Shown here: positions 58,501 to 64,000 of the stretch, in pieces
Layout: the number at the start of each line of letters is the position of its first letter
How positions within the stretch are numbered: the stretch's first letter is position 1
Assembly: GCA_963576735.1 (NCBI GenBank)
Contig: OY755175.1
Span: 5,162,401 to 5,226,400 of the forward strand
Length of the DNA: 64,000 nucleotides
Direction: 5' to 3'
From: Bedellia somnulentella
Lineage: Eukaryota > Arthropoda > Insecta > Lepidoptera > Bedelliidae
Notes under the pieces: model-generated
Databases searched by the model: none
Told to the model about the DNA's origin: nothing
What the model saw: the letters and a program-made list of their open reading frames with translations, nothing else
Made by a program: the position numbers and the translations under genes

Positions 58501-61327
58501 ACTGTCGTCGCGTCTCGTCGTATTTATTGCATTGTAGATGAGATGACCTTTCATTTGCAACTGCATAGCAAAGAATAGATAGATGTTACATTTATTCAAA
58601 TTACATTTATGTTTAAATTAGGCAATTATGGCATACGACTCATAAAACCCCAAGTGACGTAAATACTAGAAATTTAATGGCTATGTTTCTATGGAATCTA
58701 CGATATGTTTTCACCACTTCCATCTCGTGTAGCCCACACTGAAATTACTTTAAGCCAACTCTATATTTTTGCTAATTACAACTCTTGCGATCTCTCAAAT
58801 TTTTATACGTCTAGAAAAGTATAACAATACATACATACATACATATACTCACGGCTATAAATCTCTAGAAGGGGTAGCCAGAGCTAAGGAATTAGAAATT
58901 CCTCAGCCACATTTGGAAAAATGAGTGGGGAAAGGATAGTAAAGGTTGTTGGTGATGGGTCTCCAGCCGCATCGCCCAAAAATCCCTTAAAAGCCCCAAA
59001 ACCGTTAGTCGCCTCTTACGTACACCAATCGATAGAAACGGGGTAGTGCTATTCTAAGCCGACACTACACGGCAAACAATGATCATGGTAAAACCTACTT
59101 AAATAGCTACCATCGCACAAGTAAAATCTTGTTGGTTTACAGTACTTTGACCAAAGCTTTAACATGGAGTGACATAAATTTATATCTGAGTTGCTTGCTT
59201 CTTTCGTCGTTTTGTAGTTTTTAGACAATTTTTTTTATAAATTGGATTGGCAGAGACTATCGATCGCCACTTTGCACGATCCTGGCAAACCTCTCGAGCT
59301 TCGTTTACATTCATCGATCTTTTCATACATGCTCTTTTATTTTCAATAATAAATGTAAAATATATTAAATAATTTAGATTAAGTTATTGTAATGATCTCA
59401 AGTATAATAGTAGAAAATAATTATTTATATTAACTACCAGAAAGTGTATCATATATTATATATCAGTGGAATTATATTACACTTCATTTATATATTGTTA
59501 TCTTTAGAGTTAGAGACTTCGATCCCACAGTCAAACTGTGTAAACAGTTTTGTGGAACAATGTCAGATTTAAGGCAATCTTGTAAGAATATTATTAAATG
59601 AATAAATAAAATAATAAAATATTTGTCCCCAGATGAAACGCACAGCGGAGTTCAAACGCGACAACGAGTCGCTGCTGAAGAACCTGCTGCCTGATGATGA
59701 GAAGGAGGCGTTCCTTAACCATAAGGTGGTCAACGTGATGAAGGGCCGCGACCATAAGGGAAGGAGGGTCCTTATTGTTAATGTTGGCGGTGAGTCAGTC
59801 GTTCATACATATTCAAATATGTAGTGATAGTGACTGCATGTCTGCCTTTTGTCTTTGAGGAGAATTTTTTTTACAAACCTTGTCAAATAAAAAAAACCTT
59901 ACTAAAAGAACATACTTACTTGCGGTTGCTGTGAATATCGGCATTAGATGTAGATTTTTTTTTCAATTTAAATCCAATGGTTGTCTAAAAACCGCTTTTA
60001 AGATCAATAAAATTTGCGTTTGTAATAACTTAGTATGTGTACTAAATAAATACTAAAATATCACCTTGTTCAATAAAATCTGCATTGCTAAGTGAAATGT
60101 TAATGATAACAATAGTTATAAATTGCGACGTTACATCCTAATGATATTAATGAAGTATTTCATAAGATGATAGAAACTTTTCCCTATGCAAAAAAATATA
60201 TTTAAAAAAATTACAATCAGATTGTTTGTATTATTTTTACATACATACATATACTCACGGCTATAAATACCTAGAAGGGGTAGCCAGAGCTAAGGAATTA
60301 GAATTTCCTTAGCCACTTTTGTAAGTTGCGTCATAAGTTGCGTATTATTTTTTGTCATTCAATAATCAGTTTAGAATAAACTCGTAGCTTAAATCAGCAA
60401 ATCCGCAAAAAAAAAACTTTTAGAATTTGAGAGAGAAACACGCGCGGCAAGAAATGAGATAGTGTTGTTCAAAGCCAACATCCTGGACCAATGAATCATG
60501 CCTTAAATTTCTTTAGGAAGCCAACATGTGTCCATGTTTCCTTCCATCCATACTTCTTCAATTTAGACCAAAACTTTCCCTGCGTATATATTATCAAGAT
60601 TTTAAGTAGCGTTTAGTGTAATTTAATCGTATCTTATGAAATTTGGTTATAGGGTTAGGTTAACGGGAAGTTAATAAAAGAAGAAGCATTGAACATGAAA
60701 AAATAATGTTTTTTACTGCACATCACAACTAAAACCAATTACGCCAACAATACTTAAAACAAGTTCAGTTAGCAGTCTTATCGCTTGAATACAAATATAC
60801 ATACAAACATACTCAAATCCATTTTAATAAATATACTTCACAATATATTGTGTCGCATTAAAATAATTAAAACTGTACATATCTTTATTTATTGCAAAGA
60901 GAAAGCATTTCTTTGTTTCTAATAAATAAAGGAAAGAAAAATTTCGACACAGGGGACACAGGCGGGAAATTTCTTTTTTTTCGAAATTTTACTTTCCTTT
61001 ATTTATTCTTTATTTATTAGTAATAATCCCCACATGAGGTTTTCATGAACAAAAAGATTTAAATTTCTTTGTTTGTTTGACTGTAAGTAATCGATTGGGA
61101 ACCTGCTCAAGCGATTTAAAAAAATCTTTTACCGGAGTATAGCTAAAATCTTTATAAGAAATACATATTTGTCTTCATTGACAGGCTCATGGGACCCTAA
61201 AAAGGTGACCGCAGACCAGCTGTTCAGACTATTCTACCTCATCCACGAAGCCGCGATGCTGGAGCCGGAGTCTCAGGTTCGAGGCACCGTGGTCATCATG
61301 GACTTCCACAATATGGGGTGGACACAA
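34314..61327 (+). CDS. CRAL-TRIO lipid-transfer protein, alpha-tocopherol transfer protein-like (5' part)
   Basis: Three coding exons (34314-34541, 59633-59789, 61185-61327) join in frame to 176 codons. Proteins of this family bind hydrophobic ligands such as tocopherol or retinal and move them between membranes. The first 76 residues have the acidic helical CRAL-TRIO N-domain pattern ('LRELLKENKELYFGDDDELL' and 'FLRPCKWYPESALAL'); exon 2 adds 'MKRTAEFKRDNESLLKNLLP', and exon 3 the core strand 'GTVVIMDFHNMGWTQ'. Family members are roughly 280-340 aa, so the C-terminal half, with most of the ligand pocket, lies beyond the window. Which paralogue it is cannot be told. Confidence 0.88.
34581..34673 (+). 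mobile_element. RSE 3' half just inside intron 1
   Basis: gacctttattttgccatctt to the 'ggctaccccttctagggatg' motif, 40 bp downstream of the exon 1 donor; tail lost. Confidence 0.75.
34680..35620. other. CRAL-TRIO intron 1, unclassified stretch
   Basis: Mostly unrecognised; 35340-35540 is a strongly decayed SINE-A copy in + orientation (gtgttagcggtg, ctatcacgtgg). Confidence 0.45.
35622..35722 (-). mobile_element. RSE 3' half
   Basis: Reverse fragment: acttacggctataaatccc to 'ggaagttgaaaggggacaag'. Confidence 0.65.
35846..36118 (-). pseudogene. RTE C-terminal segment (after frameshift)
   Basis: Encodes 'RWFGHIERMDDSKLVKEIY' through 'SIVSAYPNGN', the C-terminal region of the LINE protein, separated from the RT part by a 2-nt deletion. 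Confidence 0.8.
36084..37244 (-). pseudogene. RTE reverse-transcriptase segment
   Basis: Contains RT motifs: 'NYRGISLLSI', 'QAGFRKGMGCMDQI', 'FIDLEKAYDRV', 'GVRQGCVASPWLFNLFMDD' and 'LLFADDQVLL' with both catalytic Asp. Preceded by the TGA nonsense codon. Confidence 0.85.
37260..38837 (-). pseudogene. RTE endonuclease and linker segment
   Basis: APE-type endonuclease with 'CVNETKRK' (metal-binding Glu), 'MLGDFNGWVG', 'SMIDFVIVDE' and 'GTDHFLVISR', then the linker up to the premature TGA after 'WLYFLFQK'. Start codon equals 'MNVCGG'; the true N-terminus is missing by truncation. Confidence 0.85.
38897..39625. other. Intron 1 stretch
   Basis: Bases ~39445-39545 ('gtgccgaaacgttgggctcg...') look like part of a dispersed repeat I cannot name; the rest is unassigned. 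Confidence 0.3.
39633..40612 (+). mobile_element. 5'-truncated LINE (CR1/Jockey group) 3' end
   Basis: Starts in the RT domain, ends in a (TTA)n-rich tail. Possible 7-bp target duplication aatattt at 39626-39632 and 40613-40619. Confidence 0.7.
39757..40401 (+). pseudogene. LINE reverse-transcriptase C-terminal part
   Basis: 214-codon frame; the homology begins upstream at about 39650 ('LYVNDLIGEL'). The catalytic F/YADD box reads 'YAEAMVLL', so both aspartates are lost. Later motifs 'YNVKKSNVMVF' and 'FKYLGHILTPDLKDDEDIE' are clear. Confidence 0.75.
40704..40817 (+). mobile_element. RSE 3' half
   Basis: catcttttccccactcaact to 'atagccgtcagtatacgta', with a mutated tail (ACGT)n. Confidence 0.75.
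40818..42604. other. Intron 1, unassigned; contains a TATA-like region near 41.26 kb
   Basis: No TE recognised for 1.8 kb. At 41262-41268 TATAAAA lies in a locally GC-richer stretch that continues to ~41500 and ends near a donor-like tgt|GTAAGT at 41514-41522. It could be an internal promoter; see findings. Confidence 0.3.
42617..42963 (-). mobile_element. SINE-A, full length, 12-bp target duplication
   Basis: Complete reverse copy from the (TTATG)n tail to the tRNA-like head ending 'gggctatcacgg'. TTTCCAATTCAT at 42605-42616 and 42964-42975. Confidence 0.88.
43055..43105 (+). mobile_element. T-element 3' fragment
   Basis: gtgtcgaaattttctttcct followed by the tttatttattctttatttatta tail; the tRNA-like part is missing. 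Confidence 0.6.
43392..43618 (+). mobile_element. RSE ('tttttgggattt' subtype)
   Basis: Near full length, with a degraded 5' end; tail gagcatatgtatatatg. Confidence 0.75.
43620..44400. other. Intron 1, unassigned
   Basis: AT-rich, nothing recognised. Confidence 0.4.
44401..44560 (+). mobile_element. SINE-A remnant
   Basis: 'gtgtgtggttactttatta', 'acggcgataggcctgcc' and 'aggtgataaaaatca' match the SINE-A body; ends decayed. Confidence 0.55.
44967..45496 (+). pseudogene. Unknown beta-rich ORF pair, possible viral fossil
   Basis: Two overlapping + strand frames, 44967-45143 and 45134-45496, have protein-like composition and higher GC than the flanks. Both are rich in alternating hydrophobic/polar runs with many Thr, Ser, Tyr and Val, as in beta-sandwich proteins. 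They overlap by 10 nt, as if one ~175-codon gene carried a frameshift. I recognise no family. A jelly-roll coat-protein remnant (endogenous viral element) is one possibility; another is an unknown retroelement ORF or chance. The second frame has no ATG before its middle. Confidence 0.3.
45598..45692 (+). mobile_element. SINE-A 3' end remnant
   Basis: aggtcatgtgacgtttagaag to 'gggcgtaaacgctatgtcatg'; decayed. Confidence 0.55.
45693..46820. other. Intron 1, unassigned
   Basis: No gene seen; 46655-46740 has a degenerate relative of the 'gggttccgtttt' repeat. Confidence 0.35.
46826..47070 (+). mobile_element. SINE-B copy
   Basis: Head partly lost; B box gctggttcgatcccc, then gagagcaacatttatgtgatg and the AT-rich tail. 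Confidence 0.6.
47397..47671 (-). mobile_element. RSE with doubled 5' end
   Basis: Reverse full-length copy; 'ctaagccggcgctacacagc' occurs twice at its 5' end (47632-47671). Confidence 0.85.
47973..51380 (-). mobile_element. Full-length RTE-like LINE, apparently intact
   Basis: 3408 bp from a 5' end gctgtgtagtgtcggc (at 51380) to an (ATGT)n 3' tail (47973-47990). Flanked by GCTAAATTAC at 47963-47972 and 51379-51388 (8 bp certain, up to 10 because the element's own first bases match). Single ORF, short 3' tail repeat and total size fit the RTE clade. No internal stop or frameshift: this copy may still be mobile or was so recently. Confidence 0.9.
48004..51108 (-). CDS. RTE-like endonuclease-reverse transcriptase (1034 aa)
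   Basis: Single protein that nicks the target and copies its RNA there (target-primed reverse transcription). Order: N-terminal APE-type endonuclease (residues ~38-285; 'CVNETKRK', 'MLGDFNGWVG', 'SMIDFVIVDE', 'GTDHFLVISR'), a Lys/Glu-rich linker (~300-490), reverse transcriptase (~560-850; 'NYRGISLLSVVGKLYAKV', 'QAGFRKGMGCMDQIF', 'FIDLEKAYDRV', 'GVRQGCVASPWLFNLFMDD', catalytic 'YADDQVLL'), and a C-terminal region ('RWFGHIERMDDSK') typical of this group. All catalytic residues present. No RNase H and no ORF1. The start Met is the first of the frame; 'MNVCGG' at residue 38 is the alternative used by analogy with the truncated copy. Confidence 0.9.
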   Translation of the reverse strand: MCFRTKIKHDGGDVARHLSRRGSSRGEKWAEETRFGTMNVCGGMHEKLDEVCLIMEERNLDFLCVNETKRKEKEVSQLGPFTAIWSGVAESDRACQGVGLLISERMAKCMKDYACVSPRLLWIKVKVGLVRMRIICVYAPDMSKPLSEREEFWNLLDDVANGCDQNERIVMLGDFNGWVGVSRNGCERVLGKFGDKRVNENGEKVIDVCLGRNLCVTNTLFEHKDIHLYTRQRGSERSMIDFVIVDERLRAKVVDTRVYRGINVGTDHFLVISRLRGLCTRWRHRAKVSTTEFARIKVEKLEEDVNIRDEYMKKLDERLRCVEMKDELEIEEAWDMLKSSMVECATEVCGLSKRTNRPPTSWWDKDVKEAVGDKKKAWLDLLAIKASKRMDASVTDDVVQKSEDEYKRVKNEVKKKIEKKKRDLQEWCERKLSDNFRDNQKLFWKYIRKEKGVSQNTRVNVVRDEQGELATDESSIRRVWKNYFEGLFEKEDSPISSPMGSNVDWNEAMGDSSDSEISMEEVIKALKSMKVGKAAGYDRISIEMLRAGKGLVASWLYFLFQKCWSSGKVPRDWCRAVIVPLYKGKGSHQEAKNYRGISLLSVVGKLYAKVLIERVMNETDDKIWDVQAGFRKGMGCMDQIFSLRSITEKFLAKNRKVYCSFIDLEKAYDRVVRKYLWEVLSKFGLGSQLIRALVSLYEDSSACVRINGENTDWFGISRGVRQGCVASPWLFNLFMDDCLIELRESEYGLRMGGFVIKCLLYADDQVLLASSVEELQEMMNIACTSFERKGMRVNVDKTKTMVFEREENMTECVIEIDGKKVEQVKEFVYLGSLFTRDGKCDEDIERRVKKGNAVNGALDSLMSSQSVSEKARMAVHDAVLVPTLMYGSECWVWQKKHESRVNAVEMRSLRKVCNVRLCDRVRNDVIRARCGVKDDIVRKIEKGMLRWFGHIERMDDSKLVKEIYRANVEGNVSRGRLRRTHLDQIENVLKKAGVRSTKNKRACMKRLMDVNEAREVCQDRTKWRSIVSAYPNGN
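51381..51388. repeat. Right target-site duplication of the RTE LINE
   Basis: taaattac, matching 47965-47972 on the other side. Confidence 0.85.
51431..51665 (+). mobile_element. RSE ('tttttgggattt' subtype)
   Basis: Full length, from gccgtgtagttctggc to gccgtgagtataaatat; close relative of the 43392 copy. Confidence 0.8.
51670..52655. other. Intron 1, unassigned
   Basis: AT-rich; a short RSE-like remnant near 52240-52310, otherwise nothing. Confidence 0.4.
52659..52902 (-). mobile_element. RSE
   Basis: Full-length reverse copy; aactta occurs on both sides as a possible target duplication. Confidence 0.85.
52905..53585. other. Intron 1, unassigned
   Basis: AT-rich with no recognised repeat; a 64-codon frame at 53076 lacks any signature. 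Confidence 0.4.
53587..53798 (-). mobile_element. RSE with internal deletion
   Basis: Reverse copy lacking ~35 bp of the 5' block; ends 'ctaagtcggcactacacggc'. Confidence 0.8.
54114..54356 (-). mobile_element. RSE ('ttaacgg' subtype)
   Basis: Full-length reverse copy resembling those at 3886 and 14442; cggcacggca at the 5' end is a small reiteration. Confidence 0.8.
54613..54863 (+). mobile_element. RSE
   Basis: Full-length, close to consensus, ending gccgtgagtatatgtgtgtatg. Confidence 0.85.
54865..55766. other. Intron 1, unassigned
   Basis: Includes a 110-codon + strand frame (54841-55173) rich in Phe/Tyr/Ile/Leu, as expected of AT-rich chance frames. Confidence 0.4.
55768..55988 (+). mobile_element. 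RSE, with deletion in the 5' block
   Basis: gccgtgtagtgccggcttag then a ~30-bp gap, remaining body normal; tail lost to 'tagtatatgaatgta'. Confidence 0.75.
56492..56602 (+). mobile_element. SINE-A 3' third
   Basis: gtgggtactctgaacaccag to 'cggggatattcggcatgaac'; tail lost. Confidence 0.7.
56631..56745 (-). mobile_element. RSE, degenerate
   Basis: Weak reverse remnant (aaatcccaaaaagctaagcc, 'ggggctaagattggg'). Confidence 0.4.
56757..57010 (+). mobile_element. T-element, longest single copy
   Basis: Contains an upstream block (aattcggaggtcggaaacgc), a complete tRNA-like sequence (56859-56930) and the 3' tail up to 'tcatgaacaaaaagattt'. It gives the reference order for the inverted dimers at 169, 24943 and 60919. 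Confidence 0.7.
56859..56930 (+). other. tRNA-like sequence of T-element
   Basis: Cloverleaf possible: acceptor GACACGG/CTGTGTC (one G-T), D arm TAGCTCAATTGGCAGAGC, anticodon stem TCGGG/CCCGA, 7-nt loop GCGTATA (would read GTA, but position 33 is C rather than T), T arm GCGGGTTCGATTCCCGC. Pol III A and B boxes intact. More likely a SINE-type promoter than a working tRNA-Tyr gene, which normally has an intron. Confidence 0.6.
57254..57625 (+). mobile_element. SINE-A, full length, 9-bp target duplication
   Basis: Reference copy: tRNA-like head with A box (gatagcccagtgggtagaa) and B box (gtgttcaaatcctggg), body, 3' part ending ggcgtgaacgtttatg and (TTATG)n. AAAATAAAA at 57245-57253 and 57626-57634. 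Confidence 0.9.
57992..58188 (+). mobile_element. RSE, shortened
   Basis: gtgtagtgccgacttaaatg to 'atagtcgtgagtaggta', with a ~40-bp internal deletion. Confidence 0.7.
58190..58825. other. Intron 1, unassigned
   Basis: AT-rich, no feature recognised. Confidence 0.4.
58829..59074 (-). mobile_element. RSE
   Basis: Full-length reverse copy; aacaat on both sides is a possible short target duplication. Confidence 0.85.
59246..59342 (-). mobile_element. RTE-like LINE fragment
   Basis: Reverse: ggcagagactatcgatcgcc to 'catacatgctcttttatttt'; lacks the 3' terminus, so it was trimmed after insertion. Confidence 0.7.
59633..59789 (+). CDS. CRAL-TRIO gene coding exon 2
   Basis: Acceptor tgtccccag|atg, donor ggcg|gtgagt; phase 0 to 1. 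Encodes 'MKRTAEFKRDNESLLKNLLP', 'DDEKEAFLNHKVVNVMKGRD' and the first strand of the lipid-binding domain ('RRVLIVNVGG'). The exon's first codon is ATG, which allows a shorter isoform if transcription began within intron 1. Confidence 0.9.
59830..60238. other. CRAL-TRIO intron 2, first part
   Basis: AT-rich, nothing recognised. Confidence 0.4.
60239..60335 (-). mobile_element. RSE 3' part
   Basis: (TACA)n then actcacggctataaatacct to 'agccacttttgtaagttgcg'; 5' truncated. Confidence 0.75.
60340..60905. other. CRAL-TRIO intron 2, middle
   Basis: No repeat recognised. Confidence 0.4.
60919..61062. mobile_element. T-element inverted dimer, short form
   Basis: Left arm (taataaataaaggaaagaaa...cgacacagg) and right arm (cgaaattttactttcctttatttatt...) are inverted copies of the T-element tail; the right arm continues to 'gaacaaaaagatttaa'. 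Flanked by ATTTCTTTGTTT at 60907-60918 and 61063-61074. Confidence 0.8.
61185..61327 (+). CDS. CRAL-TRIO gene coding exon 3
   Basis: Acceptor attgacag|gc, donor acacaa|gtaagt; phase 1 to 0. 'WDPKKVTADQLFRLFYLI', 'EAAMLEPESQVRG' and the buried strand 'TVVIMDFHNMGWTQ' of the CRAL-TRIO fold. The gene continues past 64000. Confidence 0.9.
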
Positions 61328-61639
61328 GTAAGTCAGATTTTTTATTGGCCTAAATTCCTACACACGTGACACGTTTATAGGAATCATATAACCTGACTAA
61401 CGACTTTGTAATGTACACAGTTATACTTACTTCAGTTACTTAAAATTTTCCTTACAAAATATATGCTATATAAACTTTAATTCCTTTTAAAAGTGTGTGT
61501 CGACAAAATTTATCAAATATTCAGTATCGTTGGAGATTGATCCCCGTACCTTTAATCGCCTCTTACATTACAATATCTTGGTGCAGTGATATTTTAAGCC
61601 TAACGTAAAGTGTAAATGTTGTTGTTGATGGTTAAAAGT

Positions 61640-61855
61640 TAATTGATGCAAGAGATTTATAGTGCCAATGTCGATGGTAATGTTGGTAGAGTACGCCAAC
61701 TCAGGACACGTTTAGATCATATAGATAATATGATCAAAAATTCAAACATCCAAAGTTTAAATAATAAAAGAGCATGTATGAAAAGATTGATGAAGTTAAT
61801 GAAGCTCCGGAGGTTTGCTGGGATCTTACAAAAAAGTGGCAATCAACAGGACTGG
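61640..61855 (+). mobile_element. RTE-like LINE fragment, degenerate
   Basis: Matches the C-terminal ~70 codons ('EIYSANVDGNVGR' for 'EIYRANVEGNVSR'; 'NKRACMKRLM'), frameshifted at the end. Confidence 0.7.
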
Positions 61856-61861
61856 AAGCTA

Positions 61862-62104
61862 AGGGCGTTATTATATGTATGTTTAATCTGGACAAAAGAA
61901 ATTCCTTGTTTAGTTTCTACACAATATTTACTTACATAGAAACATCACAAAGCAAAGATAGGTATAAATTAAAAAGTAGTTTTTCCAAAGAGATTCTTAG
62001 TCTTATAAGACCACTGGCGTTATTATATTTATGTTTAATCTGGATAGCAAGGTATATAAGACGATCCTTGTTTAGTTTCTACACAATATTTACATACATA
62101 CATA
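61862..62104 (+). repeat. ~154-bp tandem duplication
   Basis: ggcgttattatatgtatgtt at 61862 recurs at 62016 with the following ~90 bp ('ccttgtttagtttctacaca'). The second copy is cut at 62104 by a LINE and resumes at ~63459 (catagaaacatcaca). Confidence 0.7.
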
Positions 62105-63457
62105 CGGCAATTTGGAATTTGTGGTAGTCTTCTTCGGTGGATCTCTGCGTATCTTAGGAACAGATCACAACTTGTTGCTATTAAGGGTTTCTTGTCAGCT
62201 CCATTGAGGGTCACATCTGGCGTCCCGCAAGGAAGCCATTTGGGCCCTCTGCTCTTTGTCCTTTTCATTAATGACTTGGTAGAGGGTATAGATTCCGACT
62301 GTCTCCTTTATGCTGATGATTTGAAAATTTTTCGTCGTATCAAGGACTCTAATGACTGTCAATTGCTACAAAATGATTTACAACAGCTTACAAAATGGTG
62401 TCAGGAAAATCGGATGTATTTGAATACCAGTAAATGTTTTTTAATGCCCTTTTCCACAACCAAATCAGATTATGCCGACTACCCATATAAAATAAATGAT
62501 GAACGCTTGCAGAAAGAGGATCAAGTTAAAGACTTGGGGGTTATACTTGACAGGGAACTTTCATTTAGACCACATTATAAGTATCTGATATCCTCATGCA
62601 ATAAAATGATAGGTTTCTTGTCCAGAGTCAGTAGAGATTTTCGTAATCCACGATCGCTCATTTTGCTTTATTATAGCTTTATACGTAGTAAACTAGAATA
62701 TTGCGCTGTGATCTGGACCCCATTTTACCAGGTGCATATTGACGCTATCGAGAGGGTACAGGCTAGATTTCTCAGGGTGCTAACTTATCGCTATGGTCTA
62801 AAATATACACAACGATCGTACCTAAGCCGGCAGCTGCATTTTAATGTTAGCACGCTAGAAACCCGTCGAACAGAAATAATGCTCATCACACTCCATAAGA
62901 TTCTGCACAGTACACTTTGTACTACATTAGCCTCTACTTTGAATTTAAATATTCATAACTTCAGACCTCGAGCTGTTAAAAACGTAAACACTTTTAATTT
63001 ACCTACTTGTAAAAGCCTAAGAGCTCAGCACGACCCATTCATTCATATGAGACGCCTATGTAATAGTTTGAACAATAGACTTGACATTTTTGTGGGTCTC
63101 AACCGTTTTAGATCACAAATAAGAAATGTATCTCAAAACAAACAAAAGTAAAGTTACAAAATTTAAATTGTTGATACTACTGCTCTACTTCCTTAGTTGT
63201 TATTTTATTTTACTTTTACTTTTATTTTACTCTGTCTTGTTAGGTTTTTTCACAATATTATTATTATTATTAACTAGGGTACTTTATAAATATTTAAGAG
63301 TTTAACGTTTACACGCATAAATTAAATAAATAAAAAAAAAAAGCTGTCAACACACAATTAAGGACATTGTAACTAGAACATAAGGCATTAAGCATGTTAT
63401 TTATCATGTACTGTTTCATGTCTGTAGTGTGATGCATATAAATAAATAAAATAAAAA
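62105..63457 (+). mobile_element. 5'-truncated LINE (CR1/Jockey group)
   Basis: Begins within the RT domain ('FGICGSLLRWISAYLRNRSQ' frame) and ends in A/T-rich 3' sequence. Inserted in the second copy of the tandem duplication. Confidence 0.75.
62113..63151 (+). CDS. LINE reverse transcriptase, N-terminally truncated but open
   Basis: Continuous frame; the ATG-less start reflects truncation. 'SGVPQGSHLGPLLFVLFIND', catalytic 'LLYADDLKIF', 'WCQENRMYLNTSKCFLMPF', 'VKDLGVILDRELSF', and the thumb/C-terminal 'LEYCAVIWTPFYQVHIDAIE' regions are all present, with the DD pair intact. Without the first RT motifs and the endonuclease it cannot be functional. Confidence 0.8.
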
Positions 63458-63573
63458 ATACATAGAAACATCACATACCAAACAAAGGTAAAATTAAAAA
63501 TAAAAAAGAAAAACAAAAACTTCAAATTAAAAACTAAACAGAAAAATTAAATATTATTATTTTTTATTTAAAA

Positions 63574-63675
63574 AAGAACCGCCTTCAAAAATCCAACTGA
63601 AAAGTATAAAATAATTTTTATTTATTTTATTATGTGCAACTCTATTCAAGTTCTTCTTTTTGAAGTCGGTGCCAA
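63574..63675. mobile_element. Small inverted-repeat element ('ccgacttcaaaaa' ends)
   Basis: accgccttcaaaaa and tttttgaagtcggt face each other across ~75 bp. Such ends are frequent in Lepidoptera non-coding DNA. Confidence 0.4.
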
Positions 63676-64000
63676 ACCAATTTTCATGACAAAGAAGAAC
63701 GAATATTAGTGGCCCGCCCAAGTTGAGTGAGTTTTCCACCCCATCAGCGTATGTCATCCTTATAAACCTTCCTTTTTAATCAATTAATAAAAAAAATCGC
63801 ATTAAAATTCATTTCGTAGTTTTACAGATTAAAGTATACATAAGGATGTCCGTATATCCCATACAGGGAGAGAGAAAGCGACTTTGTTTTATACTATGTA
63901 GTGATTTAGATTCTCGGTCGTCTTTTTACAAAGTGTTAGAAGTATTGGTTGTGCCAACTCGGTGCATGCATGTCTCTGTCGAATTGTTAATTCCGTTAGT
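63676..64000. other. Right edge, CRAL-TRIO intron 3
   Basis: No exon of the CRAL-TRIO gene recognised here. Confidence 0.4.

Overview
The window looks like nuclear DNA of an insect, most probably a moth or butterfly. It is AT-rich, its two host genes are split by GT-AG introns, and it is packed with short retroposons ending in (ATGT)n or (TTATG)n, non-LTR retrotransposons, and TIR elements. One tRNA-type SINE carries the 'cccagcagtggga' 3' signature that is common in Lepidoptera. I see no bacterial or organellar genes, CRISPR array, rRNA gene or convincing functional tRNA gene.

Host genes. (1) 6860-19986, + strand: a complete eight-exon gene for the TFIIIC subunit GTF3C5 (440 codons; all splice phases agree), with a poly(A) signal at 20008. 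(2) 34314-61327, + strand: the first three coding exons of a CRAL-TRIO lipid-transfer protein of the alpha-tocopherol-transfer-protein-like type. Its first coding intron is 25.1 kb, and the 3' half lies beyond the window. A TATA-containing, GC-rich block near 29.85-30.02 kb could be its promoter and non-coding first exon. Upstream of GTF3C5 are a perfect RFX X-box (815-828) and a YY1/CRE/CCAAT cluster (1462-1577) that may serve a gene off the left edge.

The most unusual structure is in GTF3C5 intron 6. The intron's 3' end plus the first ~89 nt of exon 7 has been copied again and again upstream of the real exon. There are at least 15 decoy copies, 11 of them in a ~187-bp periodic array at 17.2-19.3 kb with higher-order (4-unit, ~720-750 bp) structure. 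Almost every copy keeps its AG acceptor. The array is split by a ~3.1-kb TIR element (14048-17144) that itself holds other transposons.

Mobile DNA. An apparently intact RTE-like LINE (47973-51380, single 1034-aa ORF, flanked by a duplicated target site) shares both its 5' end and its 3' end with about 30 short (~250 bp) elements in the window, here called RSE. These therefore look like non-autonomous derivatives of that LINE, in the manner of Bov-A from BovB. A tRNA-headed SINE (SINE-A) has a similar 3' tail. A second tRNA-containing element (T-element) occurs three times as head-to-head inverted dimers, each flanked by its own target-site duplication. At 27765-28276 there is a 512-bp element with 153-bp TIRs, AG...CT ends and a 6-bp target duplication, which are Polinton/Maverick hallmarks. 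Other items are an ORF1-only LINE, two 5'-truncated LINE reverse-transcriptase remnants, several MITEs, and a minus-strand repeat ORF whose unit lengths are all multiples of three.

All family names are read from the sequence by eye; no database search was possible.
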